Source: an uncultured Thermomicrobia bacterium (GTDB taxonomy: Bacteria; Chloroflexota; Chloroflexia; Thermomicrobiales; JALYUS01). Taken from it: a stretch of 64,000 nt of DNA. The stretch spans positions 15,884 through 79,883 of the forward strand of contig CALBSO010000059.1 of NCBI GenBank assembly GCA_937968015.1. The letters run 5' to 3'. Below, piece by piece: positions 33,661-42,785 of the stretch. Position 1 is the stretch's first letter. Every line of letters begins with the position of its first letter. The notes beneath the pieces were generated by a model, which did not search any database, was not told the origin of the DNA, and saw only the letters and a list, made by a program, of their open reading frames with translations. The position numbers and the translations under genes were made by a program.

Positions 33661-34394
33661 GCGCGGCGTTCCTCCCACGTTTGCCATGTCGCGCCGATGA
33701 TGCTCCCACCAATGCCCGCCACGATGAGATACCACGTCCCCGGTAGGAACGACACACCGAGCAGTGCGAAGATGCCGCCGCAGAGGGCCACGCCGACCGC
33801 GCGATAGTTTTTCAGGAGGGGGACAAGCAGGCCGAGAAAGGTGAGGGGAATCACGAGGTCTACACCCCATCGCGCAGGCGAGGGGATCGTTGCTCCGACG
33901 ATCACGCCGACGATTGCCGATCCCACCCAGGGCGGCGCCATGCCGAGGTTCGCGCCGAGTACGTAGCTCGGCGTCGCGTCGCCCCGGAGCAGACGCGCCG
34001 TCGCGACGGCGAACGATTCATCCGTGAGATGAAAGGCATAGAGCAGACGCCACCAGAGCGGCCGCGCGGCGACATGCGGCGCGACGGAGGCGCCGATCAG
34101 GAGGGAGCGCGCGTTGGTGATCGCGGTACCGACGATGACGGAGAGCGAGCCCGCGCCGCCCGCGATCAGATTGACCGCCGTGAACTGCGCCGCCCCCGCA
34201 TGGACGAGCAACGACATGCCGACGATCTCCGGCCCGGAGAGGCCCGCCGCCCGCGCCGTCACCGCGTACACGAGGCCGAAAAGCGCCGTGCCCGGCCAGA
34301 ATGGCAATGTCGCGATTGCGCCCGCCCACCATTCCCGGCGCAGTCGCACATCTGTCTCGCCGACGACCGTTGCACCGAGGGTTTGCCCGTCCAC
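33651..34394 (-). CDS. azlC: Branched-chain amino acid exporter large subunit (AzlC)
   Basis: A 247-residue membrane protein: GAIATLPFWPGTALFGLVYAVTARAAGLS, MSLLVHAGAAQFTAVNLI, the family core NARSLLIGASVAPHV, and later helices. With AzlD it would export branched-chain amino acids or analogues. GTG34394 with AAGGCGG is chosen; TTG34430 is a weaker alternative. It lies beside a MocR regulator and a phzF remnant, a common neighbourhood for amino-acid efflux. Confidence 0.87.
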   Translation of the reverse strand: MDGQTLGATVVGETDVRLRREWWAGAIATLPFWPGTALFGLVYAVTARAAGLSGPEIVGMSLLVHAGAAQFTAVNLIAGGAGSLSVIVGTAITNARSLLIGASVAPHVAARPLWWRLLYAFHLTDESFAVATARLLRGDATPSYVLGANLGMAPPWVGSAIVGVIVGATIPSPARWGVDLVIPLTFLGLLVPLLKNYRAVGVALCGGIFALLGVSFLPGTWYLIVAGIGGSIIGATWQTWEERRACG

Positions 34395-34525
34395 TCTACC
34401 GCCTTCTTTCCAGCCCTTCGTCGCGGTCAACGGTCAAATTGATAACCGTCGAACGAGAGATTGAGGGTTAGATTGTATGCGCGTATTCGTCACTCGTCAA
34501 GGCATGATTGCCGGTTGAGGTTCGA

Positions 34526-34684
34526 TTATGAGAGCGACAATGTCCCTTCCAGGACAGGGACGGCGCTGCCGCTGATCTCACCATCCGTTAGCCCGCGCGC
34601 ATCGAGTACGACCGCCAGCGGATTGCCACCAAACAGCCGATCCGTGAACACATCTACCTGCACAAACGCATATTCTCGTGCCAT
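34526..34684 (-). pseudogene. Internally deleted PhzF-family isomerase (52-codon remnant)
   Basis: ATG34684, behind a good AAAGGAG, encodes the PhzF N-terminus FVQVDVFTDRLFGGNPLAVV and then passes directly into the PhzF C-terminus ISGSAVPVLEGTLSL and a stop at 34526. A full PhzF is about 260-300 residues, so roughly 220 central codons have been removed without shifting the frame. The catalytic Glu is near residue 45 of full-length proteins, and that part is gone. It could still be translated as a micro-protein. Confidence 0.75.
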
Positions 34685-34712
34685 GACCACTCCTTTGAAA
34701 CGTGAAATAGTC

Positions 34713-36221
34713 TCACACGACCGGGCGAGGGCCGGTGGAGGCGGCGTCGCGGGCGGGGGCAGCGTCGCGGCGGGCGAGGCGGCGGATCGCCACCGTCAGC
34801 CGTCGGATGCCTTCCGTGATCTCCTCGGGCGGCACGCCGGTGAAGTTGAGGCGGATGGCGTCCCGCTCGCCGCCATTCGGGGAGAACGACTCGCCAGTGA
34901 CGAAGGAGAGGCCCTCCCGCGCCGCTTCCGTTGCCAGCGTGCGCGCCCGCATGCCGCCTGGCAGGTGGCACCAGATGAAGTAGCCACCCTCCGGCTCCGA
35001 CCACATCATGCCGGCCGGGGCCATTCGGTCGAGGGCAGCGAGCATTGCGTCTCGCCGCTCCCGATAGGCGGGGCGGAGGTCCGCGACATGTTCCGCGAGC
35101 CAGCCGCGTGCGAGGAACGTCTGGAGGACATGCTGCATCGCGCTATTCGGGTGGACATCCACACTCTGCCGGGCGAGGGTGACGGCCTCCGCGACGGGCG
35201 GCGGCGCGGCCAGCCAGCCGAGCCGCAGGCCGGGCAGGAAGACCTTGCTCATCGTGCTCAAGTAGATGACGAGACCGCGCCGATCGAGGGCGGCGAGGCG
35301 CGGCGGCGGGTCATCACCATAGGCGAGCTCGCCGTACGGGTCATCCTCGACGATCGGCACGCCGTACCGCGCTGCCAGCGTGAGGAGCGCATGTCGCCGC
35401 GCGAGCGGCATCGTCACGCCCGTTGGGTTCTGGAAAGTCGGCAGCGTGTAGATGATCTTGGGCCGGTGGCGTGCCAGCACCTGTTCGAGCAGGTCCATCC
35501 GCATGCCGTCATGATCGAGCGCGACAGGCAGCAAGCGTGCCCCCGCGCCGCGAAAGACCTGCAGCGCGCCGAGGTAGGTGGGCGACTCGACAACGACCGC
35601 ATCGCCCGGTTCGAGCAGTACGCGGGCGATGAGATCAAGCCCCTGCTGCGAGCCATGCAACACGACGACCTGCTCCACCGACGTGCGGATACCACCGCGC
35701 GCCATCCAGGCGACGAGCGCCTCCCGCAGCGGCAGCGACCCCTGCACCAGACCATAGACGAAGAGGTCCGGCCCGTAGGCATCGAGCGCCTCGTTCATCG
35801 CGCGGCGGAAACGGTCAACAGGGAAGAACTCCGGCGCGGGGGCGCCGGTGCCGAAGGCAATGGTGCCAGGTTGGCGCATCGCGGCGAGCATATCGCGCAT
35901 CACCGGCTCGCGCAGTCGCTCGGTCGTTGCGCTGAACAACGTCTGCCAGGCGAGCGGTTGCGGCGGATTGGCCCCGTCCATCACCGCGTTGCTCACCCAT
36001 GTGCCCCGCCCGACGCGCGCCTCGACCATCCCCGTTGCGACGAGGTCGCGGTACGCCGTGACCACCGTCGTGCGGTTGACCCTCAGCCGGGCGGCGAGTT
36101 TCCGTTCCGGCGGCAGGAGCGTGCCGACGGGCAGACTCCCATCCTCAATTCGCGCGATCACCTGCGCGACGATCTGGCGGTAGAGCGGCGTCGTGTTCTC
36201 CCGGTCGAGGTAGATGTCCAT
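34713..36221 (-). CDS. MocR/PdxR-type transcriptional regulator (GntR HTH plus aminotransferase domain)
   Basis: A 502-residue fusion. The N-terminal winged helix covers residues 1-75: PLYRQIVAQVIARIEDGSLPVGTLLPPERKLAARLRVNRTTVVTAYRDL. A fold-type I aminotransferase domain follows: VLHGSQQGLDLIARVLLEPGD, PTFQNPTGV, and the PLP lysine in STMSKVFLPGLRLGWL. An Arg/Ala-rich tail of about 25 residues ends it. ATG36221 has GGGAGGAGG. MocR proteins sense PLP or amino-acid adducts; here the phzF-azlCD genes next door are the likely targets. Confidence 0.88.
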   Translation of the reverse strand: MDIYLDRENTTPLYRQIVAQVIARIEDGSLPVGTLLPPERKLAARLRVNRTTVVTAYRDLVATGMVEARVGRGTWVSNAVMDGANPPQPLAWQTLFSATTERLREPVMRDMLAAMRQPGTIAFGTGAPAPEFFPVDRFRRAMNEALDAYGPDLFVYGLVQGSLPLREALVAWMARGGIRTSVEQVVVLHGSQQGLDLIARVLLEPGDAVVVESPTYLGALQVFRGAGARLLPVALDHDGMRMDLLEQVLARHRPKIIYTLPTFQNPTGVTMPLARRHALLTLAARYGVPIVEDDPYGELAYGDDPPPRLAALDRRGLVIYLSTMSKVFLPGLRLGWLAAPPPVAEAVTLARQSVDVHPNSAMQHVLQTFLARGWLAEHVADLRPAYRERRDAMLAALDRMAPAGMMWSEPEGGYFIWCHLPGGMRARTLATEAAREGLSFVTGESFSPNGGERDAIRLNFTGVPPEEITEGIRRLTVAIRRLARRDAAPARDAASTGPRPVV

Positions 36222-36319
36222 CCATGCCTCCTCCCACTCGCATGCAGCATAGCGGGCGAGAAGGCGATGTGAAACGGCCAATGGTCGTGAAATGGAGCGG
36301 TCCAATAGCAGCGATCACG

Positions 36320-38278
36320 TTACGGGGTCGAAATGATGACCGGATCGCTCATGACCATTGTGCTGGCGACACCGGATGCGCTCACCGTCTGAATGCCGTA
36401 GCGGCGCGTTTCAGCAGGCGGAGCGGAGTCTATCCACTGCGCTGCGCGGAGCGGCATCGGCGAAAGCAGTGTGTCCGGCTTGCCATCCCGAATGAGAAAG
36501 ACCTGATAGGAGAAAAAGGATGCCTCTCGGCTCGGTTCCCAGCGGAGGATGAGATTTCCTTCCTCTACCGTCGCTGTTACCCAGCGGGGCGCGGCGGGAG
36601 TCTCCGGCAGAAATGGGGTGATCCAGTAGAGCAGCGTCGTGAATGGCGTGATCGCAAATCGGTCGCTGATTGTGCCATCTCCGAGCGAAATGCCTTGTTG
36701 GATGGGTGCAAAAAGCGCCAGTTCCTGCGCCTGCCGGATCGTCCGGGTCGTCGGCGCATCGGGGGCGGGGAGGGAGAGCCGTGCGCCCGCCGCCGTGTAT
36801 GCATTCCCGTGCATCGCATCAATCTGGAAGCGTGCGACATTCACGCGCTGCCACGGGATGTCGGTGATCGTGTAATCCACGATGTGCGGCTGCACGTTTG
36901 CCATGTCCGTCGGATAGAGAGAGAAGAGCGCGCTTATCTGTTGCTCCCCAACAGCCAACAAATGGAAAAGATCAGTGTGTGGATAACAGCGATCCGCCCC
37001 ACGGACGACAGCGCCGCGCGCATCTCCCATCAGACGCAGGAGTTCGTAGAAGTGGTAGGCCGGCAGTTTGAGGAGGTCGCTCGTCGCGGTCGGAGAGGCG
37101 CGTGTCATCACCGAGCGGCGGCCATCGAATGGGGTCTGTACGAGTTGCAGGTTCGCGTTGTCCGACGCGGCACGGAAACGGAAACCGATGTCGCGATACT
37201 TCACGCTCAACCCATCGTACGCGACGAAAAGGCTCGCGAGCCACGCCGGGAAACGCTCGGTCATGCGCGGCTCGTAGGGGATGTCGAAGCCAACCTTCAT
37301 ATCCGCCTCATTGTTATAGATTGGCAGATTCCGGCACCGCTCCGGCACAATCGCCAGCGCCATGCGGGCCGTCTCCTCGGCAGCAGTAACGAGATCGCCG
37401 AGGGCGGGTTCAGTGCTCCCTTGCGCGGGATTCACCCATGCCCCTTTCTCGTGGAAGGAGAGGAAATCGCATTGAATCCCTGGCTCGTTGTGGAGAAATT
37501 GGAGGAAGCGGCGCATCAGGGGCGCGCCCGCCGCGTTGTCCGTGGTGGGCAACCAGGCGAGGGCCGGGCCACCGAGCCGGATCGGGTAGCCGGTGGCGCG
37601 CACGGCGTCCGCAGTGGCGCGGTAGAGAGCGAGGTACTGATCGAATGTGCCCTGCCAGAAGACGGGGATGTTCGGCTCATTCCAGACCTCGAACCACCAC
37701 GTCCGCATCGCGTCCAACCCGAAGCGCGGATCGGCGACGAGCGCGTCGAGGAAATCGTGGACGAGCGCCTGCCATCCCTCGAACGACGCGGGCGGCAGCG
37801 TCGGCGATGATGAGACCGACGCCGGGAAGAAACTCAACTGCACGAACGGAATCAGCCCCCGCACGGTCAACGCCTCCAGACCGGCGAATGCTGAGGCGAA
37901 TGAGTGACGAGCAGGAACGAGATCCCCGTTACTCGATACTCGATACTCGTTACTCGGCGTCGCCTTCTCCTTCGTACCGCTGTTGAGGGAACCAAAGAAG
38001 CGTACCGCCGTGAACGCGCCCGGCGAGGCGGCGAAATTGTCGAGGAGCGGTGCGAACGAGGCGTCGGCAAGCCAGTCCACGTCGAAGATGCCGACCATAC
38101 CGAAATCGCCCGTACGCACCGGCGGATCATTGGCGGGCTTCGCGGTGGCGACGAGTGCGATGTCCACACCTTCCCCTGCCGATTGCCGACTGCTGGCTGC
38201 CGATTTCATCCCGCAGGCAGCAAGGAGCGCGCCAGCCGCAGTGGAGGCGGCGCGGATGAGAAGATCGCGCCGGTTCAG
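36320..38278 (-). CDS. GH39-like glycoside hydrolase, Tat lipoprotein, apparent CTG start
   Basis: About 652 residues. The GH39-like barrel has WWFEVWNEPNIPVFW, with the acid/base Glu in NEP, and LSFHEKG as a candidate nucleophile region. A C-terminal fibronectin-III-like beta domain closes it (PRWVTATVEEGNLILRWEPS...FFSYQVFLIRDG). The first ATG (38209) would begin after the lipobox. Extending upstream gives a complete Tat lipoprotein signal (NRRDLLIRA...GALLAACG) whose only plausible start is CTG38278, behind GGGAGGG and overlapping the DUF983 stop as CTGA. A heptamer repeat encodes residues NEYRVSS near position 90. Confidence 0.75.
   Translation of the reverse strand: MNRRDLLIRAASTAAGALLAACGMKSAASSRQSAGEGVDIALVATAKPANDPPVRTGDFGMVGIFDVDWLADASFAPLLDNFAASPGAFTAVRFFGSLNSGTKEKATPSNEYRVSSNGDLVPARHSFASAFAGLEALTVRGLIPFVQLSFFPASVSSSPTLPPASFEGWQALVHDFLDALVADPRFGLDAMRTWWFEVWNEPNIPVFWQGTFDQYLALYRATADAVRATGYPIRLGGPALAWLPTTDNAAGAPLMRRFLQFLHNEPGIQCDFLSFHEKGAWVNPAQGSTEPALGDLVTAAEETARMALAIVPERCRNLPIYNNEADMKVGFDIPYEPRMTERFPAWLASLFVAYDGLSVKYRDIGFRFRAASDNANLQLVQTPFDGRRSVMTRASPTATSDLLKLPAYHFYELLRLMGDARGAVVRGADRCYPHTDLFHLLAVGEQQISALFSLYPTDMANVQPHIVDYTITDIPWQRVNVARFQIDAMHGNAYTAAGARLSLPAPDAPTTRTIRQAQELALFAPIQQGISLGDGTISDRFAITPFTTLLYWITPFLPETPAAPRWVTATVEEGNLILRWEPSREASFFSYQVFLIRDGKPDTLLSPMPLRAAQWIDSAPPAETRRYGIQTVSASGVASTMVMSDPVIISTP
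37901..37956. repeat. Inverted heptamer repeat inside the GH39 reading frame
   Basis: GAGTGACGAGCAGGAACGAG on the left and CGATACTCGATACTCGTTAC on the right, with a 7-nt period. It lies in frame in the GH39-like gene and adds about 19 residues. Confidence 0.65.
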
Positions 38279-38739
38279 GGATGCCCTCCCGAATCGCGCC
38301 GCCTACTGGTTACGGTTCGTTGTCCGCTGACATGGAGGAAGCCAGAAAGCCGCTCGAAGGTCGTCGGCGGGCGAATACGGAGGTCAATCGCCAGCCAGAG
38401 CGCCTTGATATGCCGGAAACAGAGCAGCGGCAGGAGTGTGCCGAGGAACAATCCGAGCGCGAGGACGACGAGCACCGGGAGGCCGGAATAGGCGAGCGGC
38501 GTGACGAGGAGGACGGCGAGACCACCGGTCGTCATGAAGTTGAGCGTCACGGCATTCGTCCAATACCCCGGTTCCCGCTCGAACGGGAAGCCACAGGCTG
38601 GGCACGATTGCCACATCGTCATCCCCTCAAACAACCGCCCCTCCCCGCAGACAGGGCAGCGCAGGCGCAACGCCCTACGGAAGTATCGAGTGTTGAGTGC
38701 GGAGTGCTGAGGTTCGTCAAGTGGCTCGTCGCTGTTCAT
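38275..38739 (-). CDS. DUF983 membrane protein
   Basis: A 154-residue protein. Two CxxC-type pairs at the start (LRCPVCGEGRLF...MTMWQSCPACGFPFE) are the DUF983 zinc-ribbon-like motif. Two membrane helices follow (TTGGLAVLLVTPLAYSGL, VLVVLALGLFLGTLLPLL). Residues about 11-19 (QHSALNTRY) are encoded by a heptamer repeat. The stop overlaps the putative CTG start of the GH39-like gene. The function is unknown. Confidence 0.8.
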   Translation of the reverse strand: MNSDEPLDEPQHSALNTRYFRRALRLRCPVCGEGRLFEGMTMWQSCPACGFPFEREPGYWTNAVTLNFMTTGGLAVLLVTPLAYSGLPVLVVLALGLFLGTLLPLLCFRHIKALWLAIDLRIRPPTTFERLSGFLHVSGQRTVTSRRRDSGGHP

Positions 38740-38777
38740 GACATATTTATCCTACTTCGTTCTCAGCACTCAGTCCT
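38681..38777. repeat. Inverted heptamer repeat (GAGTGCT/CAGCACT)
   Basis: AGTATCGAGTGTTGAGTGCG and GAGTGCTGAG (38682-38712) are matched by CTCAGCACTCAGTCC (38762-38775). The left arm is inside the DUF983 N-terminus. The right arm is inside the 3' end of the truncated PIN gene. Confidence 0.7.
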
Positions 38778-38981
38778 ACGGTTGCATCCGTCCCAACGTC
38801 GCGGCGAGGGTGAGAGCAATTGCCCCTGTGTCGGACCGAAAAAGATGCCTTCATACACTTCGGCAAATGTGAGGATGCTCATCGCCGTGCCATCAGCGAG
38901 AAGATGGCGGAAAGGCGCTATCGCGTCGGGGCGCCCTCTGAGAAAGTCTGCAACCCGATCGCTGTCAACGAGGTACATCAT
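38763..38981 (-). pseudogene. Truncated PIN-domain toxin
   Basis: ATG38981 starts MMYLVDSDRVADFLRGRPD, followed by MSILTFAEVYEGIFFG: the first Asp and the conserved Glu of a VapC-type PIN domain. After about 50 residues homology ends and the frame runs through repeat DNA (..SPRRWDGCNRRTEC) to a stop. The intact VapC at 60683-61081 has the same SWITVAEVYEGAY segment and continues for 90 more residues. Upstream, at about 38980-39060, a frame ending LIEDMYATRDVQ and overlapping the PIN start may be the antitoxin end, but it is broken. Confidence 0.6.
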
Positions 38982-39146
38982 CGGTGAGGGGGTGGACGCT
39001 GCACGTCTCGAGTCGCGTACATATCCTCGATCAGCCGGTGATGGCGATGCTTTCGCGTGGCTTTGCCATAGATACAACCCTCGTACGACCGCGCACGTCA
39101 TGATTGCCGTCAGTCCATGAGAGTATAGCATCTGGTGGGGAGTGGT

Positions 39147-40265
39147 TCAGTCAGCAGCGGGGTTGATCTCTTTGGGCAAATTGGGGGTGAGGTAGGGGCA
39201 GGAAGAGGCCACGAGCAGGCGGAGCGCGTCGTCCGCGTTGCCCGTGATAACCGCCGCTGCCGCGAAGGTATGGCCGCCGCCACCGATTGTCTTGGCGATC
39301 CGGTCCACGGGCACATCGCCGGAGGCGCGCAGGATGACGCGGGTGCGCTCGTCGGGGAACTCCAGCAGCGCCGCACCGATTGCCGCCCCCTCGACGGTCG
39401 CGGCATGATCCGCGAAGCCGGGGGCATCCTCGACAGCGAGGCCGTATCGTTTGAACTGGTCGCGCGTCACGGTGATCACGGCCAGGTGGCCGTCGCAGGT
39501 CAGTTGGATACCCATGAGCGCTTCCCCGAGCAGGCGAATCTTGGCGATGGATGTGCTCTCGTACATCTCCGCGTAGTGCCGCCGTTCGTCCGCGCCGTGC
39601 TCGGCGAGTTCCGCGACGATGCGATGCGCCTCGGCATTCGTGTTCGGAAAGCGGAAGGAGGCGGTATCCGTGACGATGCCGAGATACAGCCATCCGGCTT
39701 CCTCCGGCGTCACGCTATGTGTGAGGAGCAAAATCAGTTGGTAGGCGAGCACCGCCGCCGCCGTCGCGTGCGGATCAATCACCGGGATGTCCACATCAAT
39801 CCCCGTGTGGGGGTGATGATCGAGGCAAATCACCCTGCATTGCTTCGCCGCCCGCCGTGCCGCGATTGTCGCGCCCGGCGCGCCGATGCGATCCCAGCCC
39901 GAACTCGTATCGAGCACGACGACGACATCCGCCGTCGGCAGTGAATCGTTCGCTCCATAGACCCTCGCGCGTGCCGTGCGGTCCATGTATCTGTATCGTT
40001 CCGGGACCGTGCAACCGAGGGCGATCTCTGCCGGGATGCCGATTCGCTCCAATGCGGAGGCGAGGGCGAGCGCCGAGCCGAGGCCATCGGGGTCCGCGCC
40101 GAGATGCGTCGTGATAAGGACGGAGGTCGCTTCGCGCAGGCATGCCGCCGCGCGCCGCAAAGCGGCACGGCGCGTTAGCCCGATTGGTGTCGTGGCCCGG
40201 GCGGTCACGCGGCCCTTCCCGCGTGGCAGCAAACCGTGATCGTCGTGGTCATAGCGAGCATTCAT
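39147..40265 (-). CDS. nrnA: DHH/DHHA1 phosphoesterase (NrnA-type oligoribonuclease/pAp phosphatase)
   Basis: A 372-residue protein. DHH-domain metal motifs are THLGADPDGLGSA, VVLDTSSG and LDHHPHTG. The C-terminal DHHA1 domain has IGGGGHTFAAAA. NrnA removes 2-5-nt RNA fragments and dephosphorylates pAp. The N-terminal 35 residues precede the usual first helix (RAALRRAAACLREATSVLITTH). Start ATG40265. Confidence 0.88.
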   Translation of the reverse strand: MNARYDHDDHGLLPRGKGRVTARATTPIGLTRRAALRRAAACLREATSVLITTHLGADPDGLGSALALASALERIGIPAEIALGCTVPERYRYMDRTARARVYGANDSLPTADVVVVLDTSSGWDRIGAPGATIAARRAAKQCRVICLDHHPHTGIDVDIPVIDPHATAAAVLAYQLILLLTHSVTPEEAGWLYLGIVTDTASFRFPNTNAEAHRIVAELAEHGADERRHYAEMYESTSIAKIRLLGEALMGIQLTCDGHLAVITVTRDQFKRYGLAVEDAPGFADHAATVEGAAIGAALLEFPDERTRVILRASGDVPVDRIAKTIGGGGHTFAAAAVITGNADDALRLLVASSCPYLTPNLPKEINPAAD

Positions 40266-40361
40266 GCCCTTCGCTACGCAACTGGCGTGCCAGAAACACC
40301 GCGGACAACGAAAAAGGACTGTGGCCTAAGTATACCATGCCGCCAATCGCCGAGCAGACTC

Positions 40362-40427
40362 AAGGAACAAGTCGAAAGGAACAAGGGCTCCGCGACGATT
40401 TCTTGTTCCTTGTCACTTTTGACTTTC
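40362..40427. repeat. Inverted heptamer-like repeat (GGAACAAG/CTTGTTCC)
   Basis: CAAGGAACAAGTCGAAAGGA and a second GGAACAAG are mirrored by CTTGTTCCTTGTCACTTTTG. The right arm contains the stop codon of the MFS gene. Confidence 0.65.
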
Positions 40428-41717
40428 GCCGTGGGGAGTGTCCGCTTTCGGGATCGGGCCGGCGGCGATGTAGCCGACGGCGAGGGTGAGGATCGCGGCG
40501 GCGAAGAGGAAGGTCGCGGGCGCGCCGTAGCCTGCGGCGATCAATCCACCGGCGAGGCCACCGAGGGGAACGTTGCACCAGGCGATCATCCGGATAGCGG
40601 CGGAGGCGCGGCCGAGCAGATGATCGGGGATCACCGCCTGTCGCAACGAGATCGAGGGGATGTTAAGGAGCGTCACCGCCGCCCCCCAGAGGACGCCGAT
40701 GCCGGTCATCAGCGGCAGATTGCCCGTCAGTGCGAAGGCGAGTGGGAAGAGAGGCTGGAGGATCGTCGCGACAAGAATCTGCCGCCCGAGCGGCAACTTT
40801 CGCGCGATCTTACCGACGATGAGCGAGGCGAGGAACTGGCCGACCGCCGTGCTGGCAAGGAAGATACCGGTCTCGGCGGCGCTGAAGTGCAACTCGACCC
40901 GGGCGCGATAGATGAGGACGGCGAGGACGGCGCTCGTCGCGAGGTTGCCGACGGCAGTAGCGACGGAGAGCGCGCGAATCAGCGGCTGGCCCCAGACGAA
41001 GTGAATACCCTCGCCCATCCGCTGCCAGAAGGTGCCTTCCTCACGTCGTACCGTAGGCGCGCTGAATGGCCGCTTGATCGTCGCGAGCGAGATGACGGAA
41101 ACGACATACGAGACGGTGTCAATCACCATCGTGCCCGCCGCCGTGAAGAGCGCGACGAGTGCGCCCGCCAGCGGCTGGCCGGAGAGTTCCGCGGCGCTGC
41201 GCGTCAACTCCAATTTGCCGTTCGCGTCCGCCAGTTGCCGTTTCTCGACGAGATTGGGCAGGCAGGCGGTGTAGCCGACATCGAAGAAGATCGTGAAGAG
41301 GCGCATCAACGCGGCGACGACGAATAACTGCACGAGTGTCAGGTAGCCCATGAAATAGGCGACCGGGATGCTGACGACGAGCAGACCACGCGCCGCGTCG
41401 CAGACGAGCATGATCCCGCGGCGGTTCCAGCGGTCCGCGATCACCCCGGCGGGCAAGGCGAAGATGAGGTACGGGAGGAAACTGACCGCGCTCAGCGCGC
41501 CGACGGTCACCGCCGAGCGGTTGATGTCGAGCACCAGCCAGGGGAGGGCGAATTGCGTGATCTGCGTGCCGAAAACGCTCAGGCTTTGCCCGCCCCAGAG
41601 TGTGAGGAAATCACGATTCCGCAGCAGCGAATCGGCGATCGGCGTCTGCTCCGGCGCGGCGCTCGTTGCCGGTTCTCCCCTTTCTCCTTGCACGATTGCC
41701 GGCGCCTCTGCCCCCAT
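40413..41717 (-). CDS. MFS transporter (MFS_3-like)
   Basis: A 434-residue transporter of about twelve helices: DFLTLWGGQSLSVFGTQITQFALPWLVL, motif A-like GVIADRWNRRGIML and central loop TIKRPFSAPTVRREEGTFWQRMGEG. It is related in type to the MFS at 22292 but not close. ATG41717 has AAGGGAG. The C-terminus (GESQK) ends in repeat DNA. The substrate is unknown. Confidence 0.82.
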   Translation of the reverse strand: MGAEAPAIVQGERGEPATSAAPEQTPIADSLLRNRDFLTLWGGQSLSVFGTQITQFALPWLVLDINRSAVTVGALSAVSFLPYLIFALPAGVIADRWNRRGIMLVCDAARGLLVVSIPVAYFMGYLTLVQLFVVAALMRLFTIFFDVGYTACLPNLVEKRQLADANGKLELTRSAAELSGQPLAGALVALFTAAGTMVIDTVSYVVSVISLATIKRPFSAPTVRREEGTFWQRMGEGIHFVWGQPLIRALSVATAVGNLATSAVLAVLIYRARVELHFSAAETGIFLASTAVGQFLASLIVGKIARKLPLGRQILVATILQPLFPLAFALTGNLPLMTGIGVLWGAAVTLLNIPSISLRQAVIPDHLLGRASAAIRMIAWCNVPLGGLAGGLIAAGYGAPATFLFAAAILTLAVGYIAAGPIPKADTPHGESQK

Positions 41718-41865
41718 GCGCTACTCCCTTCGCGTCTCCCCATCACGCTTGATGTTGTAGCCTCTCTCACTGGAAAAAAGGAGTGATTCATTGTCGGTCG
41801 ATCTGACGGTTTCTTCATTCTCGCACATCACTCGGCGGCAGCGCAAAAGTGTACGGGAAGCCGGA

Positions 41866-41922
41866 TCGAGTAACGAATAATGAGAAGGACTGAATTCCTC
41901 CCCTCGTTTCTCGTCACTTCTC
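41866..41922. repeat. Inverted heptamer repeat after mutM
   Basis: CGAGTAACGAATAATGAGAA and CTCGTTTCTCGTCACTTCTC form an imperfect inverted pair. The right arm includes the mutM stop. Confidence 0.55.
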
Positions 41923-42756
41923 CCGACTTGGTTGACATGTCGGGCACCAATGCGTGCTGCGACCGGCGAGGCGCATCTGGACAATAATGTCCGTGCCGCA
42001 GGTGAGGCAGGGCTGGCCGTGGCGGTGATAGACGCGGAGATGCAGCAAATTGCCACCGGGATTGCCGAAGGCATCGCGGAACCCCTCGGCGTCGAAGGTC
42101 GTGCCATTGTGCGCGACGCCGCTGGCGATCACCTCCTTGATGGCGGCCGTCAAACGGCCAATCTCCGCGTCGGTAAGCGTGCCGACGGGCGTTTGCGGAT
42201 GGATACCGGCACGGTGGAGGGATTCGTCTGCGTAGATATTGCCGAGGCCGGCGATCCGCGTTTGATCGAGCAGCGCGGCCTTCGTCGCCAGTTTCGGGGA
42301 TGTGCCAAGCGCGGTGCGGACCGCTGCCGCGTCGAGCGCGTCATCGAGCGGTTCGTGGCCGAGATTGGCGAGGCAGGCTGCCAGCCCTGCCGGATCGAGC
42401 ACTTCGGCGGTGCCGAAGCGGCGCATGTCGCCGAAGCGCAGTTCCGTCCCGTTATCGAGGCGCAATGCGACGCGGTGAAAACGGGTAGGTGGATCGTCGG
42501 CCTGGGCGATGGTCAGCGCGCCCGTCATACGCAGGTGAACGACGAGCGCGAGGTCATCATCGAGGTCGAAGATGAGGAACTTGGCGCGCCGCCGCACGGC
42601 GCGGATCGCGCGCCCGATGAGCGCGGCCTGCCACGCGGCCTGCCACGCGCGCCATGTGGGTTCCGTTTCGGGCGCGATGACGGCAACAATCCGGCGGCCG
42701 GGCAGCGCACGCTCCAGCCCCCGCCGGACGGTTTCTACTTCGGGGAGTTCAGGCAC
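41914..42756 (-). CDS. mutM: Formamidopyrimidine-DNA glycosylase (Fpg/MutM)
   Basis: A 280-residue enzyme excising 8-oxoguanine. PELPEVETVRRGL gives catalytic Pro2 and Glu3. The internal helix-two-turn-helix is in QTRIAGLGNIYADE. The C-terminal zinc finger C-x2-C...C-x2-C is in CLTCGTD...WCPTC. It starts with GTG42756 after AGGAGG. It is divergent from mutY, forming the GO repair pair against oxidised guanine. Confidence 0.95.
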   Translation of the reverse strand: MPELPEVETVRRGLERALPGRRIVAVIAPETEPTWRAWQAAWQAALIGRAIRAVRRRAKFLIFDLDDDLALVVHLRMTGALTIAQADDPPTRFHRVALRLDNGTELRFGDMRRFGTAEVLDPAGLAACLANLGHEPLDDALDAAAVRTALGTSPKLATKAALLDQTRIAGLGNIYADESLHRAGIHPQTPVGTLTDAEIGRLTAAIKEVIASGVAHNGTTFDAEGFRDAFGNPGGNLLHLRVYHRHGQPCLTCGTDIIVQMRLAGRSTHWCPTCQPSREK

Positions 42757-42785
42757 AATCCAGCGCTACCTCCTGTCTATACGAA

